From: Oscarella lobularis
Taxonomy: Eukaryota; Porifera; Homoscleromorpha; Homosclerophorida; Oscarellidae
DNA: 64,000 nt
Assembly: GCF_947507565.1 (NCBI RefSeq)
Contig: NC_089191.1
Span: forward strand, 930,001-994,000
Direction: 5' to 3'
The position numbers were made by a program, and so were the translations under genes. Shown in pieces: positions 49,401 through 62,449 of the stretch (positions within the stretch are counted from its first letter, which is position 1; the number at the start of each line of letters is the position of its first letter). The notes under the pieces are model-generated. The model was not told where the DNA came from. It made no database searches and saw only the letters and a list, made by a program, of their open reading frames with translations.

Positions 49401-52400
49401 AGTCGTAACAACGACGGAGGAAACGGCAACGGCGACCTCTGAGCTGGTCGCTTGCACTCAGGTAGGAAAAAGAGATTAGCAGTAAGGTAATTTAACGAGA
49501 AACGGGTCGAATAGTGTAGCTACGTAGCGTTTTCGTCGGATTGAAGTGTATAGCGCACGTTTGACTTGCCCGTTATAGAAGCGGACGTAGCGCCTTGATT
49601 TTGCTGACAAAGCGAATTGTCGTAACTGCGTATGCGTTCGCTTTTGGCATCCAAATAGCGACTGAATGTCTTTAGAATAGACTCACAATGCATTTTGCGA
49701 CCGATTCATCGCTTCTATTTCACGTATTAGGGCATTTCGTAGCAACGCGAGACGATTGACGTCATGCGTTGCTCAATGTAGCGTGACAGGGCGTGTCTGG
49801 CGTACGTAACACACATTCCGCTGTCGTTTTTCGCATTTCGAATTGATTTGCGACAAAATTTCGTTCGTTTTTGTTGTCAGAAATGCATTTGCGGCCGATA
49901 CGAACACTTTTTGATTGTGAATAGCTGCAGTCGTAGGGTCCCAGTCGCGTATAAGTATAAATAGCCAGCATTTACGAGTACTAATCAGATGGAGCAGAGC
50001 AGAGCTCGTGGCTAGGATAGAAGGGAGATTGGCAACACTCCCCAAGGCTTGAGGCACTATGGCCCGGTGGTCGCCTCATTCCTCACTTGACAAGGGTGTA
50101 ACATTGCACGCCTTCCTAGTTCTCGCATCTCTCTCCCAGCTCCTGGGCACCTCTGTCACCGGATAAACCTCCATAGCACCGTCTTCCGCGGGGTTTGTGT
50201 CAAGTGTCGATGTTTTTTGATGTTTTTTTAATGTTCTATACGCAAGAAACGCGTTTTTTGAGCTTCTAGCGGTCAAGCTAAGCTTATTTCCCCAAAGGGG
50301 GACCCTTCGCCAAATCCACGAATATAGAAGCCCTTTACCCAAACCTTCAGATATCATAGGCAAAGGAAGTGGTCTTTACACTTTACCGCCAGACTTAACG
50401 AGTAAAAATTCAGTTTCCCGACACTTTTAATTAGTCGGCCCATCGCCTCTATAAAATTTTTCTTGGGGCATTGCTTCCAGCATAGATATAGCATCTATCT
50501 TTCTTTCATATTATTATATCTATGATTCCAGGCCCTCTTCCCACACTTGAAAATTCTCGGCAGAACCCTGCTTCGAAAACGTCTTTTTTTTATTTTCTTT
50601 TTTGTTAGATTATTGGCTCCACTGTGACCAGTTCCCTCTGCCAAGAGCAGCTGATTAGTTGGGTGAAACAAGTTGCTGGAGCCGTTGAAGGATCTGTCAG
50701 CTCGGCTCAAGTAATTGCCTCGCGTATATGTATATAAACACACACGTATCCTTTTTCCTCTAGAACGCTTGCAGTGATGACGACGCTCTAAAGAAACTCG
50801 GCATGTCGGCGACGAGAGTAACGGACGCACTCCAAGATCTTCTACGCTACATTCAAGACATCGTCAACGGCGGCGAGCACAAAAGCGACAAATACGAAGA
50901 GCAAATAGGAATAATACTGGCGACAACGAGACGACTCATCGACAGTCGACAAAACGCGCAGGAAACATTCGAATCAGCTCAAACCGTGGCCACCGTATAT
51001 ATAATATATACAGTATACCCAGGCCTACTTGATGATAGTTATGTCAAATCGCAGGTGTCTTCCCAAATGGTCTCCTTTTTCAAGGACGAAGCGTCCGGCT
51101 TGTCCGACGAGGACGCGAAGCGGCGTCTCTTGGCGGCGGCGAGAGACCTCGCCGACGCCACGGCGAAGATGATCGACGCCGCCGGCACGCTGGCGCGAGA
51201 TCCGTCGAGCGACGACGCTCGTTCGACGCTTCGAACGGCGACGGAAGACCTGCGCTTGATCGTGAACGCGGCTGCTAGTAACGCGATGAAGAGGATGCTC
51301 ATCAAGAAGTTAGAAGTATGAGAAATTTTCATATATACATATATATATATGATTATTGATTTTAAGGTTTCTGCTAAGCATGCTGCTACAGCTTCCACGC
51401 AGCTCATAGCGGCGGCCCAGGGAGCTGGTCTGACCAATCGCAATGCGTCGTCGCAGCAACATCTTTTGGATACCTGCAAGACGGTCGCCGACCAAATTAG
51501 CCGACTTGTTCAGGCCGTACGAGTCAGCAGGGCGGATTCGGAGAGTTCGAGTGCCCAGCTTGCCCTCATCAACGTCAGCCAGGCTATGATAGAACCGTGT
51601 CGGAAGATGATTGTCGCGTCCAAGGCGGCCGTGCCTACGATCGAAGATCAAGCGGCGGCACTGCAGTTGGCCAACTTTGCCAAACAGGTTGCTACGTGTC
51701 TAGCCAACTTGATATCGGCTGCTTCTGATGTAAGTAGAGCGAGAGCGCGCCCGTCCTTTTTACTTGGAGCGCGTTCTGTAGTCAGCCGAAGCGTGCGGAT
51801 CTTTGGAATTAGAAAATGTCATTGATTTTGTGAGCCAGCTGGAAGATGATCTCGTTACCGTTCAGAAGACCGCCGCAGCGGGGAAATTGTTGCCGTTGCC
51901 TGGAGATACAGTGAAGTCGAAGACGAGCTCTCGTTTTTTGAATTGAATTTTTTTGCCTTTTTTCAGGAAGAGTCGTGCGCTTTGGAGTTGGGCGCAACGT
52001 CGAAGACGGTCGGCGCGGCAATGGCCCAATTGCTGACAGCAGCCGCTCAGGTAAAACAAAACATAAATAAATAGAAATTAAAATATCGATTGCCTGATGC
52101 CGTCTCTGCGGCTTCTTAATTGAAGGGCAACGAGAACTACACGCGAATCGCAGCTCGGGATACGGCCGACGCTCTCAAAATTCTCTCCGGCTCCGTTCGC
52201 GGCATCGCCGCCACGACGAAACAGCGCAGCGCTCAAGACCAGATCGTCGTCACGGCAATCGAAGTGATGCATCACTCTCGTCGTCTCGTCGACGAGGCGA
52301 AGAAAGCGATCAGTTCGCCGCAGAATCCCGATCGGCAATTTCCTCTCGCCCAAGCGGCCAAAGCCGTATCGGACGCCTTGAATCGATTGATCAACTGTCT

Positions 52401-55400
52401 TCCCGGACAACGCGACGTCAACGCGGCGATTCGAGAAATCGCTATGGCCAGCGTTGCCCTGACGACGGAACAATATCCGTCGACGAGCGGCGCGTCCTTT
52501 CAAGACGTTCAAACGTCGTTGAGCGTCGCAGCGGCCTCGCTAAACGTCAGCGCGAGCGACCTGGTGGCAAACTCGCGCGGAACGCATCTACAGTTGGCAC
52601 AGGCGTCGAAGACGTTTGCTGGGAAGTACGGTGACGTGATCAACTCCGGCCTCACACTTGCAGGACTATACAAAGTCAGAATTAATTAATTAATTATAAT
52701 TTGATTAATCGCTTATTAATTAAATTATAATTAATATTATATTGTTCTGTGTAGGAGCCATCTTCTAGGAAGGATATAGTTGTCCACTTAAGATCGGTCT
52801 CCTTGTCTTCGAGCAAGTTGCTTCTCGGCGTCAAAGCGCTCTCGGCCGACGCCAACGCGCCGAACGTGAAAAACAACTTGGCCGCAGCAGCGAGGTGCGC
52901 GCGCCGGGAGAAACGATTTTTTCTACTCTAAACGACTTCCTTCATTGTCAGGGCCGTCACCGATGCAATCAACGCTCTCGTGACGGTTTGCACCGCCGCG
53001 TCGCCCGTCCAACGCGAGTGCGACAACGCGCTGAGAAAGATCCAGACGACCGGCGCCATTCTGCAGAATCCCGACGAACCGGTGACCGACAGCTCCTACT
53101 TCACCTGCCTCGACTCCGTCAGAGAAAACTCAAAGGTAAAATAGCTTTGGTATTATTACCATAGCAACCCCCGTCTTTCCTCGCACAGATCTTGGGCGAA
53201 GCGATGGGCGAGATAGTGAAACACGCCAAAGCGGAACGACACGACGACTTCGTCGACGCCGTACGCAAGGCGACGACCGCCGTCTGCGCGCTCGCGGAAG
53301 ACTCGGCCCAGTCGGCCTACCTCGTCGCAATCGCCGATCCGTCGAGCACGGCCGCCGTGCCCGGCCTCGTCGACTCGTCCCAGTTCGCGCGCGTGCAACA
53401 GGTCGTCCGACAGGCGTGCGAGCAGCTCTTGGATCCTTCTAGTGCCCGGTCCCAATTGCTGAGCGCGGCGACGATCGTTGCGAAGCGCACGTCGGAGCTG
53501 TGCGGCGCGTGCAAGACGGCGTCCGGCAAGACGGATAATCCCGTGGCGAAGCGGAAATTCGTTCAGTCGGCGAAGGACGTTGCTACGTGCTCAGCCAATC
53601 TCATACACAAAATCAAGGTCTGTTTGTGAGAGTGCGGCTATATTGGTACTTATGTCTGGTACGGTTCTCTTTTCTCATAATAGACGTTGGCTTCGGATGT
53701 GTCGGAGGGACGTCGTGCCGAATGCGCTCGATCAACGAATGCGCTTCTGGAAGCGATTGATGAGTTGGTTGAGTTTGCTTCCGCTGCTGAGTTTGCCTCT
53801 GTTCCGGCGCAAATAAGTTCGGAGGTATAGATCACTGCATAATTAATCCATATCGTGTATTTTTTTATTCTGAAGGCTCGTTCTGCGCAAGAGCCTATTG
53901 TGTCTTCTGGCACGACTATGCTCTCAGCCAGCTCGCGTTTGATCGATTCGGCAAAGAGCTTGGCTATGAACCCAAGGGATTCGTCTGCTTGGCAACTCTT
54001 GGCCAGTCACAGCAAAGCCGTTTCGGATGCAATGAAAAAGCTTCTGGCAGCTCTAAAGTTAGTCAAGACGTTTGTCAATTATATTAAATCTATTTTCCTG
54101 TTTTATTACTAGGGACAAGTCGCCTGGCCAGGCGGAATGCGAGAAAGCCATCGAAGCATTGAATCTCGCCATTTTCGAAGTGGATCAAGCGTCCTTGGCG
54201 GCAGTCAGCTCCAAATTGACGCCGAGCACCGAATCAACTCTCCAGGGCTTCCACACTCAAATGAGGAGCAACATCAACGAAGTTAGCGATCTCATTGAAC
54301 CGGTTTCCATAGCGGCGAGAGGAGATCCGGAAAACCTCGGTCACGTGGTATGGCAACTATCCCCAAACGGGGGGGATAACGTTGTTAAGCGTTTCCTAGG
54401 TAACAACGTTCGTAAACTACTTCCTTCCTCTTTCGAGAGCAGCCGTGGGCGCGGCATCGAAAACCTCGAGCGCTCGTCGCCAGATGTCCCTTCTCGAGGA
54501 GACGAAGACACTTGTGGAGTCGGCTCTCCAGCTCATCTACGCGGCGACCGAGTGCGGTGGAAATTCGGAGGCGACCGAATTCTTTCCGGACGTCATGGAG
54601 GCAGAAGAAAACATGACAGAAGCGGTGAAAGATCTAAGGGGAACGCTGGAAATCGCCGCCAGCGAGGCAGGCTTCACCGCGGGAATGATCGAAGCGGTTT
54701 CAAGGGCGGCTAAAACGGTAGGTCAGGTATATTAATTAATTAATTAATGAGAGTTTTTGTCTTCTGCTTTTAGTTAAATGCCGAGGTTGGCAGAGAGGCC
54801 ACGAAATCCTTTGGGGAATATCAGGAAAGCGCGAGCAGCTTAGCCAAAGCCATCGTCCTCAAAGCGCAGGACATGGTTATGAGAGACCGTTTCGCTTGCA
54901 TTTTATTCTCGCTGAACAGTGTCGTCATATAGGTTGGAAAAGCGGGAACGAATCCACTGGAACTGGGCGTCATATCGAAAAACACGACTGCCATCTACTG
55001 CAAAGTGGCTAGCGACTGTGGAGGCGCTCTTGCTACAGCAGAAAACGACGAGGTATGTACGATAGCTCTTAATAAAGAGTACATTTATGTATCTCTATCG
55101 TTAGATTGCCGATGGATTGAAGCGGGCTTGTCAGAAGTTGGGCGACGCCCTTTGCGAGCTTCTGCAGTGCGCTGGAAGCGTCCAAAGCAAACCGACCGAT
55201 TATCAGGGACGGAAAGAACTCGCTGACGCTGCAAGACAAGTCGCCAATCAAGTAAGAGAACGAAGCAAGACTATGTCTGTCTTAGTGACTTCGTTTCGTT
55301 CTCAGGTTGCCTCTTTGATGGCCGCTCTGCAAGCGGGTGCCAAAGGAGCGCAGGCGTGCATAAACGCGGCGGATGACGTAAAAGGAATTATATCGGATCT

Positions 55401-57622
55401 GGACACTGTGATCATGTTCGCATCAACTGGGCTATTGAATAAGGAAGATGAAGCAGACACATTCGGAGATCATAGGTTAGAGGGAAAACTAATATAAAAG
55501 CCACACCATCGAGAATAATACATGTACATGCATAATAGGGAGGACATAGTTCGCACTGCTAAATGTCTACTGGAGGATACGAGAAACTTGGCAAGAGGCG
55601 TCACCGGGTCGCAGAAACAATTGGCATCCGCCGCTGAAGCGTCGGCGAACACCATTAAAGTATTGGCCGATCACGTCAAACTTGGCGCCGCTGCACTCCC
55701 TTCTGATGATCAAGAAACTCAGGTGTATAAACAACATTGATTATTTATTTATTTATTAATTCTGGCTCTATTATATAGGTTCTCTTGTTAAATGCCGTTC
55801 GCGATGTTGCTTCGTCGCTTAGTTCTCTCATCATGGCGACAAAGAACGCCTTTGGTAAGGGCGTTCAAGATCCCACCATGGAGCAGCTTCGTTCATGTGC
55901 CAAGGTAAATTTATTAAAATACGTAAATGTTATTGTTGAGATTTTTTTCCTTTCCGCACGTAGAGCGTGACGGCCAACGTGTCGTCTCTCCTCGAAACGT
56001 TCAAGGCAGTCGATAACAAAGCAGCTCGCGGCGTCCGCGCTCTCGAGTCGGCAATCGACGCCATAGCAGCTCAGCTCGCATCGGAAAGCGAATCGCCGAC
56101 TCGCGACGCCGCCCCAGAAGACGTCATACGCGTCAGCAAGGGCGTCACTATAGCCACGGCGAAGGCAGTGGCTGCAGGGAATTCGGGTCGACAGGACGAC
56201 GCCACGGCGGCGGCGAATCTTAGCCGAAAGGCTATTATTGATATGCTTCGTACAACGAAGGTAAGACAAAAAAGTGCAGTCAGTGTTTTCTGAAATTGTT
56301 GTTGCTTTATAGGCGGCTGCTTCCAAAGCCGAGGTTGTGGAAAGCGGAACTCGTTCAATCGCAGCTGCGAAAGACTGCGCCGCGTCGTTTCGCTCTCTCC
56401 TCCAACTCGTTCACTCCGTAAGAAAGAACTGATTCCTCTTTTTTTTTGAATTAAAAGATTCTTCGTCTCAGATTCTTTTGAAGCCTTCCCAGGAAAGAAA
56501 ACAGAAGCTGACGGCCGTTTCTAAGGAAGTCGCCTTTCACGTCAGCGAAGTCGTTCAATCGGCTCAAGTTCTGAAGGGCGCCGACTGGGTCGATCCGCAC
56601 GACCCGAACGTCATAGCCGAAAACGAATTGCTCAACGCCGCTGCGGCCATCGAAGCCGCCGCGAAGAAACTGACGCTGCTCAAGCCGCGCGAAACGAAGC
56701 ACGTCGCCGACGAGACGTTGAATTTAGACGAGCAAATTCTCGAGGCGGCGCGTGCTATTGCTGCGGCCACCGGCGCTCTCATCAAGTCGGCGACAGCGGC
56801 GCAGCGCGAGTTAGTTGCACAAGGACGAGTAAGCAATGCACACTATACATAGCCTTTGCCTAGCTTAAGGCTAAATCTTTTAGCTTCTTCCCGGTGTTCC
56901 CGGTTCTGATGACAGCCAATGGGCGGAAGGTCTCGTATCAGCGGTATGCGCACCTTTTATCCTACTTTTTCTTCTTTACAATTTTTTTTCGTCTAGGCTC
57001 GTCTGGTTGCCTCCGCAACGCAGTCTCTCTGCGAGGCGGCGAATGCGGCTGTGCAAGGAGTCGGCAATAAGGAAAAACTCGTCGCGTCGGCGAACGCAGT
57101 ATCCTCGTCAACTGCTCAGCTTCTGTTCGCCTGTCGAGTCAAAGCCGACGCGGACAGTGAAAATTCACGCCGTTTACAGGTAGGCCGGTACCTCATATAC
57201 AGTATATACTGTATATATAGAGAGAGCAAGCTGTCAGCCTAGTTAATGATTATTTCGTGTCCTTATCATACGAATCGTCCCTCAATTTAATATTTAGGCC
57301 CTAAGAATTAAAGATTAGGTCCTCAATTTAATATTTAGGCCCTAAGAATTAAAGATAAGGGTATTCAGTTTCTCACCTCTAGGCTGCTGGTTTTGCGGTG
57401 AAAAAAGCATCGGAAAATTTCGTCAAAGCGGCCGCTCAATCGGACGAGCAGGAGAAGGAGGAAGAGTTTGTCCTCGCCGGTGGCGAGGGCAAAATCGGTC
57501 GCATACGAGAGGAGATCGTGGCGAAGGAGAACATCCTAGTGAAGCAACGCGAACTCGAAGAGGCCATGATGAAGCTGAAGAGAATTCGTCGCCATAACTA
57601 CCAGAAAGGGGAAACAGACTAA
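46428..57622 (+). CDS. TLN: Talin, complete
   Basis: About 35 exons. The head starts MTSLVLRINVVEQNSVKTIQ (F0), then FEPSTTVYNARNIIREKISG, LFLPDEDPKRGVWLESERTL and LEYKSRMRQARVRMMDESLK. F1-F2 hold VDDTFVVDQLVKIVCERIG, FEEFSLVCEEEETALKK and DEAVNLAALQCQIVFGKHDP. F3 holds GVTFFLVKEKMKGKNKLVPR, LLGITRESVMRVDERTKEVL and RRWAASPNSFTLDFGDYSQS. The rod consists of Ala/Ser/Thr-rich helical bundles (48600-56300), such as AAITASAARMVALIE and LSVAAASLNVSASDLVANSR. It ends with the I/LWEQ actin-binding module (56470-57200) and the dimerisation helix ENILVKQRELEEAMMKLKRI. Talin links integrin tails to actin and vinculin. The 1.1-kb intron at 49480-50608 holds a repeat. A weak first-bundle exon join near 47370-47410 is uncertain. 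Confidence 0.95.
49763..50330 (+). mobile_element. Interspersed repeat (SINE-like) copy C, in a talin intron
   Basis: Same block order as copies A and B: GCTCAATGTAGCGTGACAGG, GGCACTATGGCCCGGTGG, ACGCCTTCCTAG, CACCGGATAAACCTCC and GTTTGTGTCAAGTGTC. It is the most diverged of the three. It occupies most of a 1.1-kb intron in a gene whose other introns are usually under 100 nt. Confidence 0.6.
57281..57358. repeat. 41-bp tandem duplication in a talin intron
   Basis: CTCAATTTAATATTTAGGCC and the following 19 bp occur twice in a row (starts 57281 and 57322) with one or two differences. It is a recent local duplication near the 3' end of talin, outside the exons. Confidence 0.85.
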
Positions 57623-57885
57623 GGTAAGTAGTTCGCATTGGCTTAGGAGGAGCGAAGTCATGATCACTCTTTTCTTCAGAGACTTAACACAAGAGTCTCT
57701 CATAGGTAGTAGCTATTTGTATTCACTTCTTTTTCTGTGACTTTGCTAACACAGCTAACTGCTGATAGACACCCAACGCCTTTGCTATCGTTTCTCTTTG
57801 TCATTTATTATTGCACGGAAAATTTATTCTCAATTCAAAGTAACAGACGCTTACAGTATATTATCCTAATTATTTAATTATTTAA

Positions 57886-58518
57886 TTAGTTCTTTTCGAC
57901 TGATTTCATTATCTTCTCGTAGGAATCCGAGTAATAGTAATCGGAATCGACGTCATCTCCGTCGAGTTTCAGTTTCACGAACAAATCGTCGCCTATTCGC
58001 TTCACTCGATGCGTTCGCTGTTTCACGCCCTTCGACTTGAGCAAGTGCGACGAACGTCGAGGATCGCGTGGATCAGCGAGAGCGTGATACAGACTCTCGC
58101 CGGTATCTAGTGTTATTCGATGCCGATGCCACGGACAGACGATGCACAGTCGGCCTTCGAAATCCTATAATAATTATGGATTATATCCAACGTCACGTGC
58201 CGCACGTGATTACTTCCACCTCGATGTCTCCTTGATCGAGAGGACCTCCGGCGTCTGTGTGTCAGCGGTCAACGAGTCGTTTTTTTGGGTGAATTTTTGC
58301 GCCTTACGATAGCAGCGTTCGTCCATGGCGTAAAATTCTGCGTCGTTTATCATCACGACGACGAGATCTCGTCCGTTGGCGCTCGCCCTTGCCGAGCTGT
58401 AGCGTTTCTCGGCTCGTGCGACTTCGGAGGATCTAGCAGGAAAGCTATGAAACCGGTTTCTGCACGACATCGGCTTCATATCGGCGATACGGCAGGCGAA
58501 ATGGTACTCATCGGACAT
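57886..58518 (-). CDS. RFESD: RFESD, Rieske [2Fe-2S] domain protein
   Basis: Three exons; MSDEYHFACRIADMKPMSCR starts at 58518. The Rieske cluster motifs are intact: the first C-x-H in FYAMDERCYHAGGPLDQGD (the His codon is split by an intron) and the second in GRLCIVCPWHRHRITLDTGE (C-P-W-H). The tail GVKQRTHRVKRIGDDLFVKL matches animal RFESD. TAA at 57886-57888. RFESD is a small soluble Rieske protein whose partner and physiological role remain poorly known. Convergent with talin, 260 bp apart; that gap holds only 3' UTR-like AT-rich sequence. Confidence 0.92.
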
Positions 58519-58874
58519 TTTTTCTCCGGGACATTCCGTGCCCGGACTAAGTAAGTCCTGGGGCGCTCTGGGGCCTCCTAAGGACCGCGTTTTCTGTCTA
58601 CAGAGTCACTTTCAATTGAAACGGGTTCTAAGCGTCTGGGAAGTTTTAAATCAGCGACAAGCGAAGTCGTATCGGCGAGATCTCGACTTCGTACAGTGCT
58701 CTGAAGGTAAAAATATCAAATTATCTTACACTAACGGGTGAGTGAGTACTCCTAAATCGTGGAAGTAGAGGCTCCTTATATAAAGTCGCGGTTATGGAAG
58801 CATTGTATTCGGCGAAATGGTCAAAACTTGATACGAGGATAATTTCATAAACATTTTAATTAAAAGTCTGTCTG
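58519..58874. other. Region between RFESD and the satellite array
   Basis: A plus-strand frame at 58538-58741 has no recognisable domain or splice support, and I leave it out as a gene. The RFESD promoter lies at its left end. It merges into the first satellite unit at about 58875. Confidence 0.4.
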
Positions 58875-61280
58875 AAGAACGACATTTTGTGCGTGGGAGA
58901 CCAAGAATCGCGATATTTTGGTCCTTTTGACGCGATTCAGTCGTTTCTTCAACTATTTGAAGTGAAAATGCAATTCTAAAGCGTTTCGATCGCGTCGATT
59001 CGACGGATCGTTCGTTTTAGGCGAGAAAACCGCGATGCGATCGGAAAATCGCGCTATTTTTGGTGCTTTCGACGCGATTCGGCCGTTTCTCTTCCTAGTC
59101 TAGTAGATTGTTGGGTGATAGAACTTTTTCGATTCATGGGATGGACCAATCTTTAGTTTTGGCCGAGAAAATCGCGAAAAAACAGCCACCATCCTCCCCG
59201 CCTCCTCCCCCGCCCACCTCACCCATCTTAGCATATTTCAGTTGGCACCGGCGCGCTGCGCGCCGGTGCCAACTGAAATATGCTAACTAATATAGAACTA
59301 CGTTGGTGAACTTCGAACGCGCAGTTCGCAGAAAATCGATGCTTTTGTTCAAAATTTCGAGATTTATCGAAGCTAGTCGTTCCAACATCGATCTTCGTGG
59401 GTGCCGAGGGACTAAGCGTGCCTAGAAAAGCCATTAGAGCGGCGATTTCGTACTAGCGGCGAACTAGGTGTGCGAAGAACGACATTTTTGTGCGTGGGAA
59501 ACCAATAATGGCGATATTTTGGTCCTTTTTCACGCGATTCAGTCGTTTCTTCCACTAGTTGAAGTGAAATTGCAATTCTAAAACGTTTCGATCGCGTCGA
59601 TTCGACGGATCGTTCGTTTTACGCGAGAAAACCGCAATGCGATCGGAAAATCGCGCTATTTTGGTGCTTTCGACGCGATTCGGCCGTTTCTCTTCCTAGT
59701 CTAGTAGATTGTTGGGTTATAGAACTTTTTTGATTCATGGGATCGACCAATCTTTAGTTTTGGCCGAGAAAATTGCGAAAAAAAACTAACCGCCATCCTC
59801 CCCGCCGCCGCCCCCGCCCACCACACCCATCTTAGCACATTTCACTTGGCACCGGCGCAGCGCGCCGGTGCCCAGTGAAATATGCTAAGATCCTAACTAA
59901 TATAGAACTACGTTCGTAAACTTCGAACGCAGTTCATAGAAAATCGATGCTTTTGTTCGAAATCTCGAGATGTATCGAAACTAGTCGTTCCAAAATCGAT
60001 CTTCGTGGGTGCCGAGGGACTAATCGTGCCTAGAAAAGCCATTAGAGCGGCGATTTCGTACTAGCGGCGAACTAGGTGTGCGAAGAACGACATTTTTGTG
60101 CGTGGGAAACCAAGAATGGCGATATTTTGGTCCTTTTTCACGCGATTCAGTCGTTTCTTCCACTAGTTGAAGTGAAATTGCAATTCTAAAGCGTTTCGAT
60201 CGCGTCGATATAACGGATCGTTCGTTTTACGCGAGAAAACCGCAATGCGATCGGAAAATCGCGCTATTTTGGTGCTTTCGACGCGATTCGGCCGTTTCTC
60301 TTCCTAGTCTAGTAGATTGTTGGGTTATAGAACTTTTTTGATTCATGGGATCGACCAATCTTTAGTTTTGGCCGAGAAAATCGCGAAAAAAACTAACCGC
60401 CATCCTCCCCGCCGCCGCCGCCGCCCACCACACCCATCTTAGCATATTTCACTGGGCACCGGCGCAGCGCCAAGTGAAATATGCTAAGATCCTAACTAAT
60501 ATAGAACTACTGTACGTTCGTGAACTTCGAACGCGCAGTTCATAGAAAATCGATGCTTTTGTTCGAAATTTCGAGATGTATCAAACTAGTCGTTCCAACA
60601 TTGATCTTCGTAGGTTTCGAGGGACTAAGCGTGCCTAGAAAAGCCATTAGAACGGTGATTTCGTACTAGCGGTGAACTAGGTGTGAGAACGACATTTTTG
60701 TGCGTGGGAGACCAAGAATGGCGATATTTTGGTCTCTTTCACGCGATTCAGTCGTTTGTTCTCCTAGTTGAAATGAAAATGCAATTCTAAAGCGTTTCGA
60801 TCGCGTGGATTCGACGGATCGTTCGTTTTAGACGAGAAAACCGCAATCGCGCTATTTTTGTGCTTTCGACGCGATTCGGCCGTTTCTCTTCCTAGTCTAG
60901 TAGATTATTGGGTTATAAAACTTTTTTGATTCATGGCATCGACCAATCTTTAGTTTTGGCCGAGAAAATCGCGAAAAAAACTAACCGTCATCCTTCCCGC
61001 CCCGCCCGCGCCCACCACACCCATCTTAGCATATTTCACTGGGCACCGGCGCGTTGCGTGCCGGTGCCAAGTGAAATATGCTAAGATCCTAATATAGAAC
61101 TACGTTCGTGAACTTCGAACGCGTGGCTCGCAGAGAATCAATGCTTTTGTACGACACTTCGATATTTCTCGAAGCTAGTCACTCCAGCATCGATCTCCGT
61201 AGGTTTCGAGGGACTACGCGTGTTTAGAAAAGCCATTAGAGCGGCGATCTCGTACTAGCAGTAAACTGGGTGTGAGAACT
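58875..61280. repeat. Satellite-like tandem array, four units of about 600 bp
   Basis: The anchor GACATTTTTGTGCGTGGGA recurs at 58881, 59481, 60089 and 60691 (spacing 600, 608 and 602), and the array ends at about 61280. Each unit contains, in order: the anchor, GGCGATATTTTGGTCC, GCGTTTCGATCGCGT, GACGCGATTCGGCCGTTTCT, GATTCATGGGAT, GCCGAGAAAATCGCGAAAAA, a C-rich tract, a hairpin, CTTCGAACGCGCAGTTC, and GCCTAGAAAAGCCATTAGAG. No open reading frame is shared among the units. Confidence 0.93.
59228..59286. repeat. Perfect 59-bp palindrome in satellite unit 1
   Basis: Arms of 29 bp (59228-59256 and 59258-59286) are exact reverse complements around a single T (59257), beginning TTAGCATATTTCAGTTGGCA. 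Units 2-4 carry the same hairpin at about 59832-59889, 60437-60490 and 61024-61086. Those have small differences; unit 3 has a shortened GC core. Confidence 0.97.
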
Positions 61281-61499
61281 TAAACGTCTTATTTCTGTAC
61301 GTGCTCTGCAAGTACATGCTTAAGCGTTCTCTCCATACAAACAAAGATAGCTTCTATTTGTGTTTCAGATGTTGACTGCTTGACACTTCGTGAACACCAG
61401 CTTGAAGGTCAGTTTCTCTCCTCTTTATTTTTAAGGTACTTTCTTTGTTTCCCCGCCTGTCAATTGTTCTGCCGTGTAGTTGTTCCCGCAATCGGACGA

Positions 61500-62170
61500 G
61501 GCAGATGCAGTCATCCCTCTGTGGCCAAGAGCGATAAATAGGCCATACCTCTGCAGAGGCTATAGAGTTGCCTCCCCGCGTAAGGCTGAGCACTGGCGGG
61601 TAAATCAGTGACGCCCCTTGGAATTGCACCTGTGAGTGGACTGACATCCCAGCTGCCACTTTCACAGTCCAAGGCTCGGAGCCAAGAGGTTAAACGGGCT
61701 CACCCTCCGCGGGGGAGTATGGAGTGACCCCACGAGTCGTTAGACTCACAGCAGGTGCCCACCTGGCCTTCCCTGTTTGGGCGAGGGGGTGGATGGAGGA
61801 GAGGGAAAGCTACGTTTATTTGTTTATCTACATCCGGGATATTATAAATAAAATTTGAACATAGTTTCCCCTCTCCTCCATCCACCCCCTCACCCAGACG
61901 GGCAAGGCCGGGTGGGCACCTGCTGTGAGTCAACGGACTCGTGGGGTCACTCCATACTCCCCCGCGGAGGGTGAGCCCGTTTAACCTCCTGGCTCCGAGC
62001 CTTGGACTGCGAGTGGCAGCTGGGATGTCAGTCCACTCACAGGTGCAATTCCAAGGGGCGTCACTGATTTACCCGCCAGTGCTCTGCCTTACGCGGGGAG
62101 GCAGCTCTAGAGCCTCTGCAGAGGTGACGCCTATTTAACCTCTTGGCGACCGAGGGATGACTGCACGGAG
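61500..62170. mobile_element. Foldback element with arms of about 300 bp
   Basis: The left arm (about 61505-61815) is repeated in reverse complement at about 61862-62168, with high identity and a spacer of about 45-50 bp. Matching landmarks: TGCAGTCATCCCTC and GAGGGATGACTGCA; CCTCTGCAGAGG on both sides; GGGGGAGTATGGAGTGACCC and GGGTCACTCCATACTCCCCC; GGGTGGATGGAGGAGAGG and CCTCTCCTCCATCCACCC. No transposase frame is present. It is either a non-autonomous foldback transposon or a head-to-head duplication. Confidence 0.92.
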
Positions 62171-62360
62171 GGAACACAGAGATGGCTGCATTGGAGACAA
62201 ACATCTACATGACAAAACAATTGACGGACAAGGAAACAACAACGAAGTACAGTACCTTGAAGCTAGGGAGAGGCAAATAGACGTTCCAGCCGTGCCCAGC
62301 CAATATCTGAAATAACAGCAATGACTTTATCAGTTTTAGAAATTGCGCAGTTTTTAGTAT

Positions 62361-62391
62361 GTATTAATAAATAAATAAATAAATAAATAAA
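62361..62391. repeat. (AAAT)n microsatellite
   Basis: About seven to eight AAAT units between the foldback element and the sulfotransferase fragment. Confidence 0.9.
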
Positions 62392-62449
62392 TGAAAGGAC
62401 ATGGCGTACTCCGGATTGCGGCGTTATTAGCGTTGTCTTTAGGCCCTTT

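Noticed and set aside
58538-58741. Small plus-strand gene upstream of the satellite
   Set aside because: No domain, no splice support, overlaps the RFESD promoter side; looks like chance.
61941-62138. Open frames in the foldback arms (for example SVHSQVQFQGASLIYPP)
   Set aside because: The same frame appears in both arms because they are inverted copies; no start context or homology.
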